Of a stretch of 64,000 nt of DNA, positions 41,865 through 54,019 are shown in pieces. A program made the position numbers and the translations under genes. The stretch is from Coprinellus micaceus (lineage: Eukaryota > Basidiomycota > Agaricomycetes > Agaricales > Psathyrellaceae), in the NCBI GenBank assembly GCA_951394405.1, contig OX596341.1, forward strand, positions 1,178,001-1,242,000, in the 5' to 3' direction. Positions within the stretch are counted from its first letter, which is position 1. Every line of letters starts with the position of its first letter. The notes below the pieces were generated by a model, which made no database searches, was not told the origin of the DNA, and worked only from the letters and a program-made list of their open reading frames with translations.

Positions 41865-44703
41865 CTACTTGGATTCTTCGGGTTCGAGTTCCTGAATAAC
41901 CATGAAGAGTTTGGCACCCCAGGTGAAGTTCTCCAAAATTACCTCACCGGTGGCGTCAGTCTTATCCGACCTTGACGGCCCCTTGTCCCACTCATCAAAC
42001 GGTGAGGTTTCTCGGATCAGGGACTCAAAGTTGATGCTCAGTAAAAACGGGAAGTCACGGTTTGCGCAAAAAAACGATTTGGGACCTGATGGTGACCTTG
42101 ACGAGACCGCGATGCGACGGGTGGGTGACTGGTGGGTGACTTCCAACAACCCGAGCAGAGGTCAAAATTACGACACTTTTGACGGGGTGACTTAAAAGAC
42201 GTTTTTTTGTGATAAATGTGACCTCCCCGTGCCCTAGACGTGACTTCCCGTTTTTACTGAGGTTGATGGGTGACGTCGAAAGGAACAGCTTGAAGTACCC
42301 AATGTCTTTGGTTCTTTCGCCAATAAAGTGGAATGACCATGGAGCCGCAGCACCGTTCCCATAGCCGATGCAGAATTTGGATCCCGCCTCGAGCGGTGGG
42401 TCGACTTTGCCCAGACCGGCGCCAGTTGGTACGAGGTACCATGGAACTAGGCAAAGAAATTCAGCACAAGTGGCATGGAGCAGAGATGACTATGAGGTGC
42501 TCACCGATAGTCAGGTCATTGGGGTCAAAGTAGAAGAGGTAAGGGTAGACTGGATCGTCCCCGTCATTGTAAAGGGTTACCCCCAACGGCTTCTCTTCTT
42601 TTTCAGGATCAGGAAGCTTCAGTGTTGTGGGCCCCGAGTCTCCAACCAGCAAGTTGTCCCCAACGGGTTTGAAGTTCTCCGGCCGCTGAGCCTCCTCATC
42701 CGTGAGGTCTCTTCCGGCCCCCTGTGCCACAGGCTCAAGGAAATGCAACTCCATCCTTACCCAAGGAAACTCTACTCCCTCACGATGCAAGTGAGAGTTG
42801 AAATGCTGTAGCCCTCCGACAGCAGCGCGGATTGCGTTGTGCTTCCCGACACCGACGGTGAAGGACGGAACTTGACAATTCTCCAGGAAAGCCTGGTTGC
42901 TACGCAAGAAGCGGACTTTGTTGTCTTTGAGCTCGAGGGTGAGTGAAGCATCTTCCTTGTTACCGACGCGAACGATTTTCTTTGGATTTTCTAAAGGGAA
43001 TATTTCGTTGAGCCACGCAGGATCTTCGCAAAAGATCTTGGGGGGGTTCTTGCTCCAGTCGATCCTTTTCGCGTAGAAATGTTTGCCTTTCGGGAACCTC
43101 TCTTGGGGATCTGGGTGGTTCAGGATGGAGGTCGCAGTCTTGACCTCTGTGGCAATAAGGATACGGATATTTTCTTGGGATTTAGCCCCACCAACAGGAA
43201 GGTCATTCTCATGGAATGAGAAAAGCTCTCCCTGAGCGATGCCCTGTGCGGAACCCGCATCGAGAGTGAGAATCCAGTGCTTCCGCCCTTCTTGATTTGT
43301 TTGAACTTGTGTTTTCCTGCATGGGATAAACAACGAGTCCGACACGGCTCGCTGTCTGGTGAAGAGAACCTTGTTGATGTTACTGCCTTCGCAATGGGGC
43401 GTCTGGCTGAAGAGGGTGTCAGCATAATTGCTAATTTCAGGCGGAAAAAAAGCGGCACGCACAAATCCGGCATGTTTAGGGACGCCATGAGGGTCGAGTA
43501 AGTCAGCGGCGCGAGTACCTTCGGCTTCTTCGACAACCCAAATTCCTCCTCCAGCACATTCATCAGCGCATTCGTGAATATCCCACGCCCCTTCTTCTCG
43601 CGGGCTACCTGCTCCTTCCCGCATGCGGACAAGAGGACATGAGAATCGTGGAACTTGCCGCCAAATCCTGGAAGTTGGTGGATAGCCCGATCGGCCTGTG
43701 GATTCTCTTCGTCCAGTAGCTCCTCATCGGTCAGAGACCAATCAACCAACGGATCCGCTTTTCCAGACAGTGGAGGTGGGTACAGCATGCGCCGCGCAAT
43801 CGTACCGGCTTCCACTCCACCGCCCCTGTTAATGCCAGCCGAGTGGCAGCAATCCAATATCAATATCTACCGGGTCGATGAGGATCGTCCTTTAGACCGG
43901 TGGGCGTCGGAAGACTCACGATGTTGTTGCCCCTTTTCTCCGATAACCCATTTAACAACCAGCATACCGTCCTATCGGGTATCCCTTCCACCACGTTTGG
44001 GCTATCCACACCCACTCCATCCCCATCTCCACCGAGAGACCCGCCATTTCCATCCCCATCAATAGGCTCGCCGTCCCCGTCCCCATCAAAACGCTTTCCC
44101 TTCCCATCGTCATCGACAGGCTCTTCCCTCTCAACGACAGACAGCGGCGTGCCGATATCGCTCGGGCACAACATCTCCACATAGCTGTTATCCGGGGCCC
44201 AGTCTCCCCAGCCATCGGGCTTGATGTTTCTCGCCCCATGCCCTGCAAAGAAGATAATCATACAAGGCCCAAGCCGAGGCTCTGGAGGCTTGTTTCCTCC
44301 TTTCTCTCCCGCCGTGTCTTTTGTCTTGTTTCCTGCCGTGTCTTTTCTTTTGTCTCCCGCCGTTTTCCCTGCCTTGCTTCCTGGATTTTCATAATACACC
44401 TCGGTGATGGTTTCAAGGCTCTTGAACCCATCAAGGATGCCTTTCCTCGTGGCTTGGCCGTCGCGGAGGTTGATGATGTTCTCGTCAGGGACCCGGAGAG
44501 TCTCCGTGAGGAACTTCTTGAATCTGTCGGCGTCGGGACATGCTGCATCCAGGTTCTGTGTCTTTTCATGGGCATAGGCATTGACTCCTATCACCAATGC
44601 GTAGGTCTCTGCGGGCTGCACGATTCAAAACACGGTGGCACAGTGAGCTTTTGTCAGCACCTGGTAGACTCGATACCGGAGGCGTAAAGTGACATACATT
44701 CAT
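41865..44703 (-). pseudogene. Caspase-like (peptidase C14) gene disrupted by a MITE
   Basis: Exons 44698-44703, 43920-44615, 43463-43866, 42505-43406 and 41865-42446 (interrupted at 42037-42268). The pre-insertion protein would be 785 aa. The C14 fold shows TYALVIGVNAY at the start, catalytic His in FFAGHGA (H128) and catalytic Cys in LDCCHSAG (C241), as in metacaspase-like proteins. An acidic GDGDG-rich insert lies between them (~177-203). The C-terminal half (QTPHCEG, then DIGYFKLFLSTSPIN) is the extension seen with this domain in mushrooms. The element plus its target duplication adds 232 bp after residue 731, so the last 54 residues are lost. Translation would instead run about 68 codons into the element. 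Whether the truncated protein still works, or the insert is spliced out, is unknown; the catalytic part is intact. Confidence 0.8.
42037..42261. mobile_element. 225-bp MITE with 23-bp TIRs and 7-bp target-site duplication
   Basis: Perfect 23-bp terminal inverted repeats begin CTCAGTAAAAACGGGAAGTC at 42037 and, inverted, end at 42261. The flanks are identical: GTTGATG at 42030-42036 and 42262-42268. Removing the element and one flank copy restores the coding frame of the caspase-like gene (SPIN joined to FESLI), so the empty site can be read directly. It encodes no transposase. The 7-bp duplication does not clearly fix a superfamily. Confidence 0.88.
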
Positions 44704-46569
44704 TATTGTAGCGTTTGCGCTGAGAGCCCTTCTGAGTTCTCGAGATGAGGTGCTGTCTGATGAGCTAGGGATGCATGGAGCGCGGGTTTAAATAGGGAGC
44801 TTGAGCAATACAACGGGCTCAGCAGCACATTTGGGTGGTGTGAAATGTGACTTGGACACGAGGCGATCGTGAGCCCCGAGTACAACAGCGCTGTAAAATA
44901 GGCGCTCAGAAGTTAATTCCGGCCCATGTTACACCTTGCGAATCCTGCGCGGTCGGACATGGGGCTCGGACAACGGCGTGGATGGTCGGGACAAGACCCA
45001 TTTTTGAAAGAGAAGGTTGACTCGATCCTACTACATATCTAACATCGCAGTGAGCATCTGGAATACATTCATATAACGCGTCATGCAAACTCACCGATGC
45101 GGGAGGAACTTTCCGAGAGGGTTCATACCTTCCCGAGTCGCCGAATTCGAAAGAAGATAGAAGAGCTTGAGCAAAGGTGTGTACCAGGGCTGAGGGCGGT
45201 GCTATTCTGCTCAAAGCTGGGCCGGGGAACCCTAGAGCTGTATGAATCTTGGATGATGGTCGTTTTTTTAAAAGTCAGGAAGCCTTCGTAATCGTGAACC
45301 ACAGGTTTTGATAGATGGTACACAAGCTCTCCCGTGTCCGAAAAGAGGTCAATCTACACCACCTGCGGCACTAGGAATCAAGCGAGCAGTTAGCGTAAAC
45401 GTATGTATAAACCCGGGAAGACACTAAACTCACCAATCGGAAGTTGGAACCGTGCTGCCTAGGGCTTGCCATTAAGCGCCCAGAGGGGTCTTCCCTCATC
45501 CGAAGAGCGATTCTAATTCGAAAGGAGGTGAAAGACTTTGTTTAAAGCGTGATCCGGGGCCAAGCTTCCTGGACTCCTTCAGTTCGAGGGCTCAAAATTG
45601 GTGTGCTAAGTTGAGAAGGATTCGAGCTATGTGCGGTATAGGTGGACCCGGAGTAGCGAATCAAGCGGTCGGCGTGGAAGAAGAAGCGTGTCAGTGGAAG
45701 GTTCTGGACTCACCGATTGAGGCCTTGCGCCAGCTATCATTGGGCATTAAGCGCCCAGGGAAAACTTCATCAACTCCGAGCAGTGCAGCGGGCTAAAAAT
45801 GGGGCGCTGGCTGGGCCAAAGGGTGTACGATAGGGCTACACCTGTTGTATCTGTCGACCTTAAGCACTCAACTCCAATACACCAAGCCATGTACGCTCAC
45901 ACCCTTGCCCGACAGTCTAATTGGGAGTGAGTGTTCAGGATAATCGTGGAGAAATGAATGAAATCCAGGCTCACCGATTGGGGCCATGCACTGCTCGACT
46001 AGGCAGTGAGCCAAACTCTATTTTGAACGCCCACACACAGGCGGACCGTTGGATTCTCGAACCCAGGGCGTTCTGGGCCAATCGCTATCGGCCTTGGTGG
46101 GAGCTGCGCTGGATCTAGCTTTGTACCCAAGCCTCGTACCTTTACATAGCCTTTCCATTTGGCTGACTGGCCCAGTTTCTTCCCCCCACAGGATCCCTTC
46201 AGGCTCCCGAATTGGCGCCCCCACTTCTCGAGGTCCCCATCCCGCTAGCGAGTGCGTAGAGGCTCAAGGGTTCGGCTTCGTCGACCAGGCTGGAAACGTG
46301 TGCGAAGGAATGTTAGGCAGAACATATCGCTGCGATCAATGCTAATGATGAACGGGCTGTGAAGGCGGCGTTGGGCGCTGAGAGATGCCTTTCGGCGGAG
46401 TGAGAGAAGTGGCAAGGTTGTGCGTGCTGCTATCTGTCCTAAACTGCATAGATATCCCGGAACAAATCAAAGTGCAGTGTGAATAAAATAAATGAAAAGT
46501 CCTGTTAAGGAACCCGCCCGAACCAGACCAAACCGTCCAAATCACCCCTCGAGTTGGGCTCTCTTCACC
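44704..46569. other. Intergenic region with degenerate tandem repeats
   Basis: No supported gene. Promoter side of the caspase-like gene to the left; the remainder is filled with degenerate repeats and a motif-rich stretch. Small frames at 45097-45323 and 46049-46345 have no domain. Confidence 0.4.
45430..46015 (+). repeat. Degenerate tandem repeat, unit about 265-277 bp
   Basis: CTCACC(G/A)AT(T/C)GG followed by a C/T-G-rich stretch recurs at 45432, 45709 and 45971. In the first two it is followed within ~45 bp by CATTAAGCGCCCAG (45471-45483, 45745-45757). Between units, GGCTCAAAATTGG / GGGCTAAAAATGG is also shared. Copies are strongly diverged. Confidence 0.45.
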
Positions 46570-48182
46570 TCAATCTTCACCGGCCCAAACCCAGCCTTCC
46601 CGATCGCCCATATATCCCCAGTACACAAGAGCCACGCATATCCAGAACGCCTTTTCGACACCAACCAACCTCAGCTCATCCTCGTTCATCTCTAGCGTCC
46701 CTTGGTTCGAGTATATTGTCAAGTATGGTGTGGTGTCCGTGAACGTCAACAGCGGCGGAGGTAAAGGGGTCTCCAATAGTATGCTTGATGAGATGGACGT
46801 CGGGACACCGTGCGGCCGGCATTGCTGGGGGAGAGGCGGGGGCGGAGGGGCGGATGCATACGTTGCCGCGGTGGGTGTTGTGGGGGAGTCGTCTTTGGAG
46901 GGAGGAATGGACGAGAAGGGCAGCGAGGTCGTGCTCGTGTAAGGTGGTGGATCTGTCGAGGATTTGGGTGCCGGGGGAAGTCTCGTGAGTGTGAACGACG
47001 TCCCGGACGCCGCGCTTGATGTTTGAGACTTGATCAAATTCAAAGCTTTGCTGAAGATCGAGGAGAGGGTGGAGGCCGTCGGAGGGGGTGGAGGGGGCTG
47101 AAGTGAAGGGTGGAGCACCGTGGATGCAGCGAGAGATGCGAGTATGAATTCGTTCACTTCTGATTGGACAGGAAGTGGGAGTGAAGGGATCTGAGAAGCC
47201 CGACGCTTTCCTGGAACTGCGGCGGGCGTTTCTAGCCGCGAGAGTGCGGGCTTGGGGTTGGAAGATAGGAGTTCTGTCGTCGAGTTCAGGGAGGATAGTT
47301 GGTCCATAGAGGATGAGGGGGACGATTCCGGTGGATTTGAAGTGGGCCCTGATACGAGCAACGATGGCGGTACAATGTCCCGACTCTTCGGCACTCCGAT
47401 GCTTGGGCTCGTCGTGGTTGTAGAGTGTGAACCTGCCAACAAGTCCTCGCTGGCGGATCGTAGAGTCCTCGTCGAGGCAACGGGCGACATGGCGGGAGGT
47501 GTTGGGGGATACGAATGAACACTACTGCTGCTGCTGGAGGCACTGCTGTCTGAGTAGCTGTGTTTCACCCCCGGCGCTGAACAGTTTAACGGCATCGGGG
47601 GTGAGATAGTGTTGGTTCTACACTGGAAGCTCAGACAGCCCTCTTCAATATAGTATGGGCTGGCCCTGGGCACCGGTTTCAAGGGTATGGTGAAGCCATG
47701 GGGGAACTGTGGTGACCTCAGGCGAATGTACCATCCTTGTCGGCGGGTGCTAATAGGCTTGTGGACGCTCCAGACGATCTCTCGAGTTGGAGAATGGACA
47801 AAGTGGAGGATGATCTCGTTGTCGCTAAGGTAGCGTTCCTGTGTCGTTCTCAGCCTCGCACGTCAGGATATTGAATATGCTCCCGCTCACTGTGTGCCAA
47901 ATGATAGTCGACGGTGAGGTTTCGAGAGCAACGGTGATTTTGTAGTCTTCCAAAACGTCTGAGCTGTTTGCTATTAGTGTATGCTCCTTGAAGGACTATG
48001 TCAGACACGCACGTTCTAATGAGATATCGCGTCACTCCTGCCCGCCTCGGGTAGCTTCCATATGACGCAGACGCGCGATGCCCTTGCGACGTCGATCCCA
48101 ACGGTGATGAAGCAAAGCTTGTTGGATTTGATGATGATGTCGAGGCAAAACGCGGCGCCGTGGTAGATTGCGGGGTCGCCAT
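46570..48182 (-). CDS. Hypothetical Ser/Pro-rich protein
   Basis: Exons 48013-48182, 47891-47963 and 46570-47838 give 503 aa from MATPQSTTAPRF. The first intron uses donor GTGCGT and acceptor AACAG; the second is 52 bp (47839-47890). Residues ~55-145 (YKITVALETSPSTIIWHTER, then FVHSPTREIVWSVHKP) look like a folded beta-rich domain; the remainder is Ser/Thr/Pro-rich with PPPPPPP runs. The C-terminus has a hydrophobic stretch (AFWICVALVYWGYMG) that could be a membrane segment. I do not recognise the family. It is transcribed divergently from COQ8 with 259 bp between the start codons. Confidence 0.6.
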
Positions 48183-48441
48183 GGGCCTGCGCGTTGTCGA
48201 CGACGATGACGATGCAGCGAGGGGTCGATGATGGTTGGGTGCAAACCAAACGGGCTCACCGTCGTTGTTGCCAAGCCAGCCCTAACGCTGATCCGGACGC
48301 CGATCAAACCCACCATATTGATTTCCTCGTCGTCGCCGTCATCGACCGGCACCTCGACAGACCTCGACTCCTCCGACGCGTTCGTCGCCGACAACAACGA
48401 CCAGCAACCCGGGAATTCCAGGACGGTCGCATAGCGCACCC
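48183..48441. promoter_or_regulatory. Bidirectional promoter between the hypothetical gene and COQ8
   Basis: A compact 259-bp divergent intergenic region, GC-rich with CG-rich stretches (48190-48330) and no clear TATA box, as usual for housekeeping promoters. Long frames on both strands through it are compositional. Confidence 0.45.
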
Positions 48442-51023
48442 ATGTCGCGACCTTCGGCGTCGTACAACGCCTTCTGCGTTCTCTACGGGCTTTCTCAGGT
48501 CGTTGGACATGCTGCCAGGCACCGTGCCGCCCAAGCTGCTCAAACTTCGGCAGGTGCTACTGCGAAGACCGTGTTGAATGCAGCTTCAAACGCAGCTGCA
48601 TCCTCAACGAGCCAGCCCCCTCCTATCTCTGATCCAGAGACTGAGTTTCCCAATCCAAAAGCTGCGGAACTCAGGCGACAGCGTCTACAGAAACTGCGAC
48701 AGGAAAGGGCGGCTGTCGAGGAAGAGTTTCGACGTATCTTGAACAAGAGATGGGAGGAACGCGACCCCCGAGACGCTCGAACCTTGGCGCCAATTGGGCT
48801 GAAGTTTGACCTTGAGGACTTTGGTGCAACGGGGACGGTTGAAGGGAGCATCCGCGCGAACGACGTGAGCCCTGACGTTGTCGAGGTAGAAGGACGAGTT
48901 GACTTCAAGGTGCAGCTCAAGACCCCACCACGGACAGGGGAGGAGGTGCGCAATACCGTCCTAGGCAGAGAGTGCTCTGTTCATTGGCGATTCTAGACTG
49001 TTGAATCGGTGTCCTCCATTGAACTCGAACCTCAAGAGGTCGCTACCGCTTCGAACCCAAAGCCCAATCTCGAGTCAACCCCTCACCCACCTCCGCCACT
49101 TGTAGAACCAGAACCAAGACCTTCACCAATCCCCGTCACACCCTTCGTTACCCCATCCGACATTCAGAATACCAACCAAAGACCTGTCCGAACGCTTCAA
49201 TCCTCTACAGTCCCCTCGTCGCGCATCGGCAGGCTATTCCATTACGGAGGTGTGACTAGGTGCGCTATTCTGAGCGAGCACTGCTCATTTTTATTGTTTT
49301 ACAGGACTTGCCGCGTCACTAGGATATGGGGCAGCTGCTGAACTCATCCGCCGTGGTACGGGATCAACGGACCAAGGTGCAGAGTGACCCCCACGCAACA
49401 TAATACGAACGCTGACTGTACTTTCACAGGCAGTGGGTCACTCATGCTAACGGAAGCAAATATCAAGCGTCTCGTTGGGAAATTGAGCCAAATGCGTGGC
49501 GCGGCGCTGAAGCTCGGGCAGTTCATGAGTATTCAAGGTACGTGCCATACTCTCTATTCGGGGTCACCCTAACCTCGCATTTAGATACGCACGTCCTCCC
49601 GCCCGCACTCGACGAGATATTCCGTCGAGTCCAAGACGGTGCCCACTATATGCCTGACTGGCAAATGGAGGTAAGATCGCCTGCGCCAAACCCTCATCAC
49701 CCTGTTCCTGACCCAGGTCCTTAGCAAGTCCTCTCGCAATCATTCGGCCCCAACTGGTGCGACCCCTCCAAACCAGACGAAACTATCTTCCTATCCTTCG
49801 ACCGCGTCCCATTTGCCGCAGCCTCCATTGGGCAGGTCCACAAAGCGGTGTTGGCACCAAGGCATCTTCCTCCCGGCGTAGGGAACCCGGAGCATGGTCT
49901 AGAAGTCGCTGTTAAAGTGCAGTTCCCGAATATCGTTAATTCGATAACAAGTGACTTGGGTTATGTCAAGATGCTTTTGACGGCAGGAAGTCTTCTGCCC
50001 AAGGGCCTGTTCTTGGACCGCACCATCGAGGTTGGGTCTCTTCGTCATCTAGTTACGGACCCCTGCTCACATCGCTCCGTAGGTCATGTCGGCTGAACTC
50101 AAGGATGAATGCTCATACAACCGTGAAGCCTCCTTCCTCCAAAAGTTTGGCTCCCCTTCATACCTTGGCTCAGACCCTCGGTTCAAGGTCCCTTGGGTCT
50201 GGGAAGGCAGTTCCGATACGGTCCTCGTTATGGAACGCGTGGGTGGGGTGGGCGTTGGGGATATCACCAGCGGGCCTATCGCCGTGTCGGAGGATGGTGA
50301 GATGGTAAAGGGAGAGCTGAGCAGACAGGATAGGAATGACATCGCAGCGGGCATTATTGAGCTGTGCTTGAAGGAACTTTTTGAGTTCAGGACGATGCAG
50401 ACGGATCCTAACTGGACGAACTTCTTGTGGAATGCACAAACGAGACAGGTGAACCCGCAGGCTTAACTATTTCCCCCCTTTCTGACAGAAGGCATGTTGC
50501 AGATTGAGCTCGTGGACTTCGGCGCTACGCGGACATACACGAAGGAGTTCATGGACAATTGGCTCAGGCTACTCCAAGCCGCCGCGTCTGGTGACCACGT
50601 CGCCTGTGTTGAATGGAGTACCAAGCTCGGATATCTCACAGGAGAGGAGAGCGAGGTAGGTTCGCTATGTTCGTACGCTGCACCACCCCAATTGACGCTG
50701 GTATCCGTTAGGTTATGACCAACGCACACGTCCACTCCATGACCCTCCTCGCAACGCCTTTCCGCGCCGACACTCCCCAACCTTTCTCCTTCGGCCCCGG
50801 CACGCCATGGGCAGAAATCACCAAAGAAATCCGAGACCAAATTCCTGTGATGCTCGCGCACAGACTGACGCCTCCGCCGAGAGAGACGTATAGTCTTAAC
50901 AGGAAGCTCAGTGGAGCGTTCTTGCTCGCCTCGAGGCTGGGTGGGGAGGTTGACACCAGGAAGGTGTGGGAGAAGGTCGTTGGTGGGTACCAGTTTGGGC
51001 CAGAGCCTAGCGATGTAGATTAA
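48442..51023 (+). CDS. COQ8: COQ8/ABC1 atypical kinase for coenzyme Q biosynthesis
   Basis: Nine exons (48442-48945, 48997-49249, 49305-49376, 49430-49537, 49585-49670, 49725-50030, 50083-50448, 50503-50655, 50712-51023) give 719 aa. Hallmarks of the UbiB/ADCK family are all present: the KxGQ extension motif (ALKLGQFMSIQD), the Ala-rich nucleotide loop (AAASIGQVH), the VAVKVQFP lysine, ECSYNREA, TDPNWTNFLWN and the DFG metal site (VDFGATR). COQ8 is a mitochondrial matrix protein that supports assembly and function of the CoQ synthome. The long N-terminus with VLYGLSQVVGHAARHRA before the Pro/Glu-rich linker fits mitochondrial import plus the family's N-terminal helix. No damage seen. Confidence 0.93.
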
Positions 51024-51505
51024 GGGACGACCATCGACGCTAGACCCATTTAATGGTAATTTACTTAACGTTCTAATACTACCCTCAACTCCGTCCACCT
51101 CCTGCTCCTCGCGCTATCGGCGATGCAACTCTAGGAATGCACGCTAGCTTGGGCCACCGTGATCGAGCAAGGGATAGAGTGCACGCACTTCAGTATGGGT
51201 CGCTGTTACTTTTGTGAGAGCGACAGAGGTCATTGAACGCTTCACCGCTGGTAGGCGATGCAGTTTTATCTTCTCATACACAACGTTCACTCCTCCCTCT
51301 GCCTCGCGGCCCCATCGCGGCGCCTGTTGAGGCGACTTCGCTTGGCACGGGCGCCTAATTCGGCGATATCAAAATCTTAAATCGTGAAACCCGTGGCAAA
51401 TTCAATGCAACGGCATTAGCTATACTACCTATAAAAAGGCCACTTGCTCTACGTTAAACCAAGCTCTACCAAGCACGGTACATCAAGATCGTAGCGTTCG
51501 TGCCA
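51024..51505. other. Convergent intergenic region
   Basis: 3' flanks of COQ8 and the left tyrosinase gene. A dispersed motif is at 51346-51357 (CACGGGCGCCTAATT). No gene. Confidence 0.45.
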
Positions 51506-52850
51506 TTAATACGGGTATGCGTAGCAGTAAGGCTCAAACGCGGTATCCATGACTCCGCCGACTGCGACGTTCGGGGCAAGGTTACCGAACGAAATCTCGA
51601 AGGAGTGCGTCACCGTCCCATACGGAGGGAGGGTGGATGATCTCCCCCCGATCTCTTGAAGTCGGCCAGGCCTCGCGTGTTGCCACTTCCACCATAACCG
51701 GTCCAGTCCCCCATGGTGGAGGTAGAACAGTGGCTCTGAATAGTGGACAGCGTTATTGCAATAGTCAGTTTCAGCTTTGGGAGATGTAGGGTGGCCACTT
51801 ACCGTTGGGACTGGTATAGTAATTGGTCATATCACCACCCACGCCCAGGTGCCCCCCGTCGTGTAAAGCCCACTCAAGTTTGAAGGGCCTCCCATCCAAC
51901 GAGTTCCAGAACGAATCGTAGTCCTTCTGACCCAATATCCTGTTGATGTTCGGGGTTTTAAGGAGATCTCTTACACTCTCCTGAACCGCCCGCGTCAAGC
52001 AATGGTCAAAGTTCTGAGCTCTGCCTGGGCCGAGGTGCAATGTCAAGTTGGCGAAGGGTCCCGACATAACACAGCCCCACGGAGGTGGCGTAAAGGGAGA
52101 GAGAGAGGTGTTGAATCCCGGTACGCGGGGGTCGGCATTTGGGAGTATGGTGAAAGTGCCTGGAGTGCCCTCGGGTCCGAAACCGGTGACGGGGTCAAGG
52201 AGGGGAGACTCTTTCAACCTGGAGCAAGTCAGCGTAAAGCCATTGGAGGCGAAAAACCACAGACGGTTTGTTTCCATCGGCATCTCGAGGCCAGTCCCAG
52301 AACCTGAAATGAACATTCGGTCAGCTATTGAGATTTCGTGCCTCAGAAGAGCTAAGTGGAACCCACGGAAACGGGCCTTGGTAGCCGCATTCCTCTCGCA
52401 GAGCCGTCTCGTACAGAAAGCTGAAATGTCTGTGCCAGGGCAAGAACTGGCCCTATTTGAGCGTTAAGGGCCACAGTTAGCCCATTCGTTACTTAGTAGC
52501 TAACCGCGATAGTACGTACTACCCCATGGATTATGTCCGCCACTGCCGTGTGCGAAACAACGAACTCTTCGTACCGAGTGATCTTTTGAGGGAGGCTCGC
52601 ATCTTTGGCTGGTAGACTCTGAAGGCATCGTACAGCCTGGATAAAGGCATTCTTGTCGGCGACCCTCAGATCGCGCCTGCATTAGAGGTGGCATTAGTTT
52701 CACCGACCGGGCAGAACGTTGACGTGGGACCCACCATTCACGCCTCAAACGAACTCTCGCGCACTTCCTAAGATGTGCAGTCGGAGACCCGTAGGCAGCA
52801 GCAAGTAGACAGACGAGGAAGAGAAGCGGGAGGAAAGCTCGACCCAGCAT
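51506..52850 (-). CDS. Secreted tyrosinase-like copper oxidase (left copy)
   Basis: Exons 52735-52850, 52520-52676, 52367-52452, 52265-52303, 51803-52218 and 51506-51735 give 347 aa. Signal peptide MLGRAFLPLLFLVCLLAAAYG. CuA side: FVVSHT, then IHGVGQFLPWHRHF; then ECGYQGPFP and FWDWPRDADG. CuB side: ALHDGGHLGVGGDM, then PLFYLHHGGLDRLWWKWQ. The order and the His motifs are those of the short secreted tyrosinase family (PF00264), which oxidises phenols to quinones using a dicopper site. The exon model equals the paralogue at 61372-62726 in intron positions, phases and total length. No C-terminal latency domain is present, as is usual for this short type. Orientation is opposite to the paralogue. 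Confidence 0.9.
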
Positions 52851-54019
52851 TGGGAAGACGCTGAGGAGTCGATCCTGAGGTTTGAGGTCTGTAAGGAAGG
52901 CGTCTTACCTCTCGTCCCGTTTATAGAAATATTCTTGTGAGGCCACAATGTGGGTGCGATGATCCCACGTCTGCTCCTTGTTTGAAGTCCTTCCTCTTCT
53001 TCTTCTTGTTCGAGCCCAGGAGGCACGTACTAGGTACGTAACTGAAAAGCAGGAAGCCTCGGGTAGACGCCCCGAAATGAGTTATTCAATCCGCTGGCTT
53101 CTCAAAGGAACAGCCTTGAGAACTCCTACCCGCATTGACCGGCGATATACCTTTCGAAAGGGGTATGAGCTGGGCATGCTGACCCGCGCTGAGGTGAGTG
53201 GGGACCAGGTGCACAGGCACCGTGGGCGCCTACTTACGTCATGTGGTGAATAGAGTTCTCCTCTGACTTCCGCACTAGGGCGAGCGCGTTGGCTGGGTGC
53301 ATATAGGGGTGTATCGCCAGATCTTTGGTTGGATTTACTCTTCCAAAGCGGGGAGGGTGCTTCGCGTTCCAGGCGATCGCCATCGCTGTGGGACCGCCGC
53401 TCAGTGACTGGGGACATCCCTACACGACACGAGCATCCGGTGTCAGATGAGATGAGACTCATTGTTCACTGCAAAACTGGTTGGGTAATGATAAAAACTG
53501 TCGAAAGCGATGGGGAGAAATCAGTAGTTAGCTTAAGCACCATGAGGCCGACTAGCCGCATCACGTCTCTTGCCACCAACCAACCCGTACGTACCGACGC
53601 CCATTATCAGCCTGTGTTACGAAAGGAGCCAACCTAGGATTCTGGCGCCGTTGCCGCAAACAGGTGGTTCCATACAAGAGGCAATTTGGAAGCTCGGAGC
53701 CATATAACTTCGACGAGGACGATCCCCTTACAAAGGTCCCAAAACCCCAAGAAGGGCAGGAAAGGTCGGTCGATCTTGTTGGGGGTGTTGGTCGAAGGCA
53801 GACTAGGCTGAGCGTGATGCCCCGTCACACAAGATGCGTGACAGAGCTCGTTTGTGATCGAATGGGCCGAGGACATTCACGCCGGCATCGCACGGGCGCT
53901 TAATTCCGCGCTGGCCGGAATCGCATAGGTAGGTGTATCACCCAGGCCCTATATAGTATTGAGACCTAAGAGTGTGATCCGATGTGTGTATGGGATTCAA
54001 ATATAAAAGAAGCATATGC
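52851..54019. other. Intergenic region
   Basis: Upstream of the left tyrosinase. Frames at 53082-53462 and 53634-53903 have no domain. A dispersed motif is at 53888-53901 (CACGGGCGCTTAATT). Nothing else supportable. Confidence 0.4.

Noticed and set aside
42461..43624. Separate 387-aa gene on the minus strand
   Set aside because: It is the fourth exon of the caspase-like gene read through its intron; the N-terminal part of the frame is antisense-like noise.
48016..48249. Alternative N-terminal exon frame for the 46570-48182 gene (KLCFITVGIDVARASRV)
   Set aside because: The MATPQ frame gives a proper ATG, a better donor (GTGCGT) and correct phase; the other needs a weak GTGACG donor and has no ATG.
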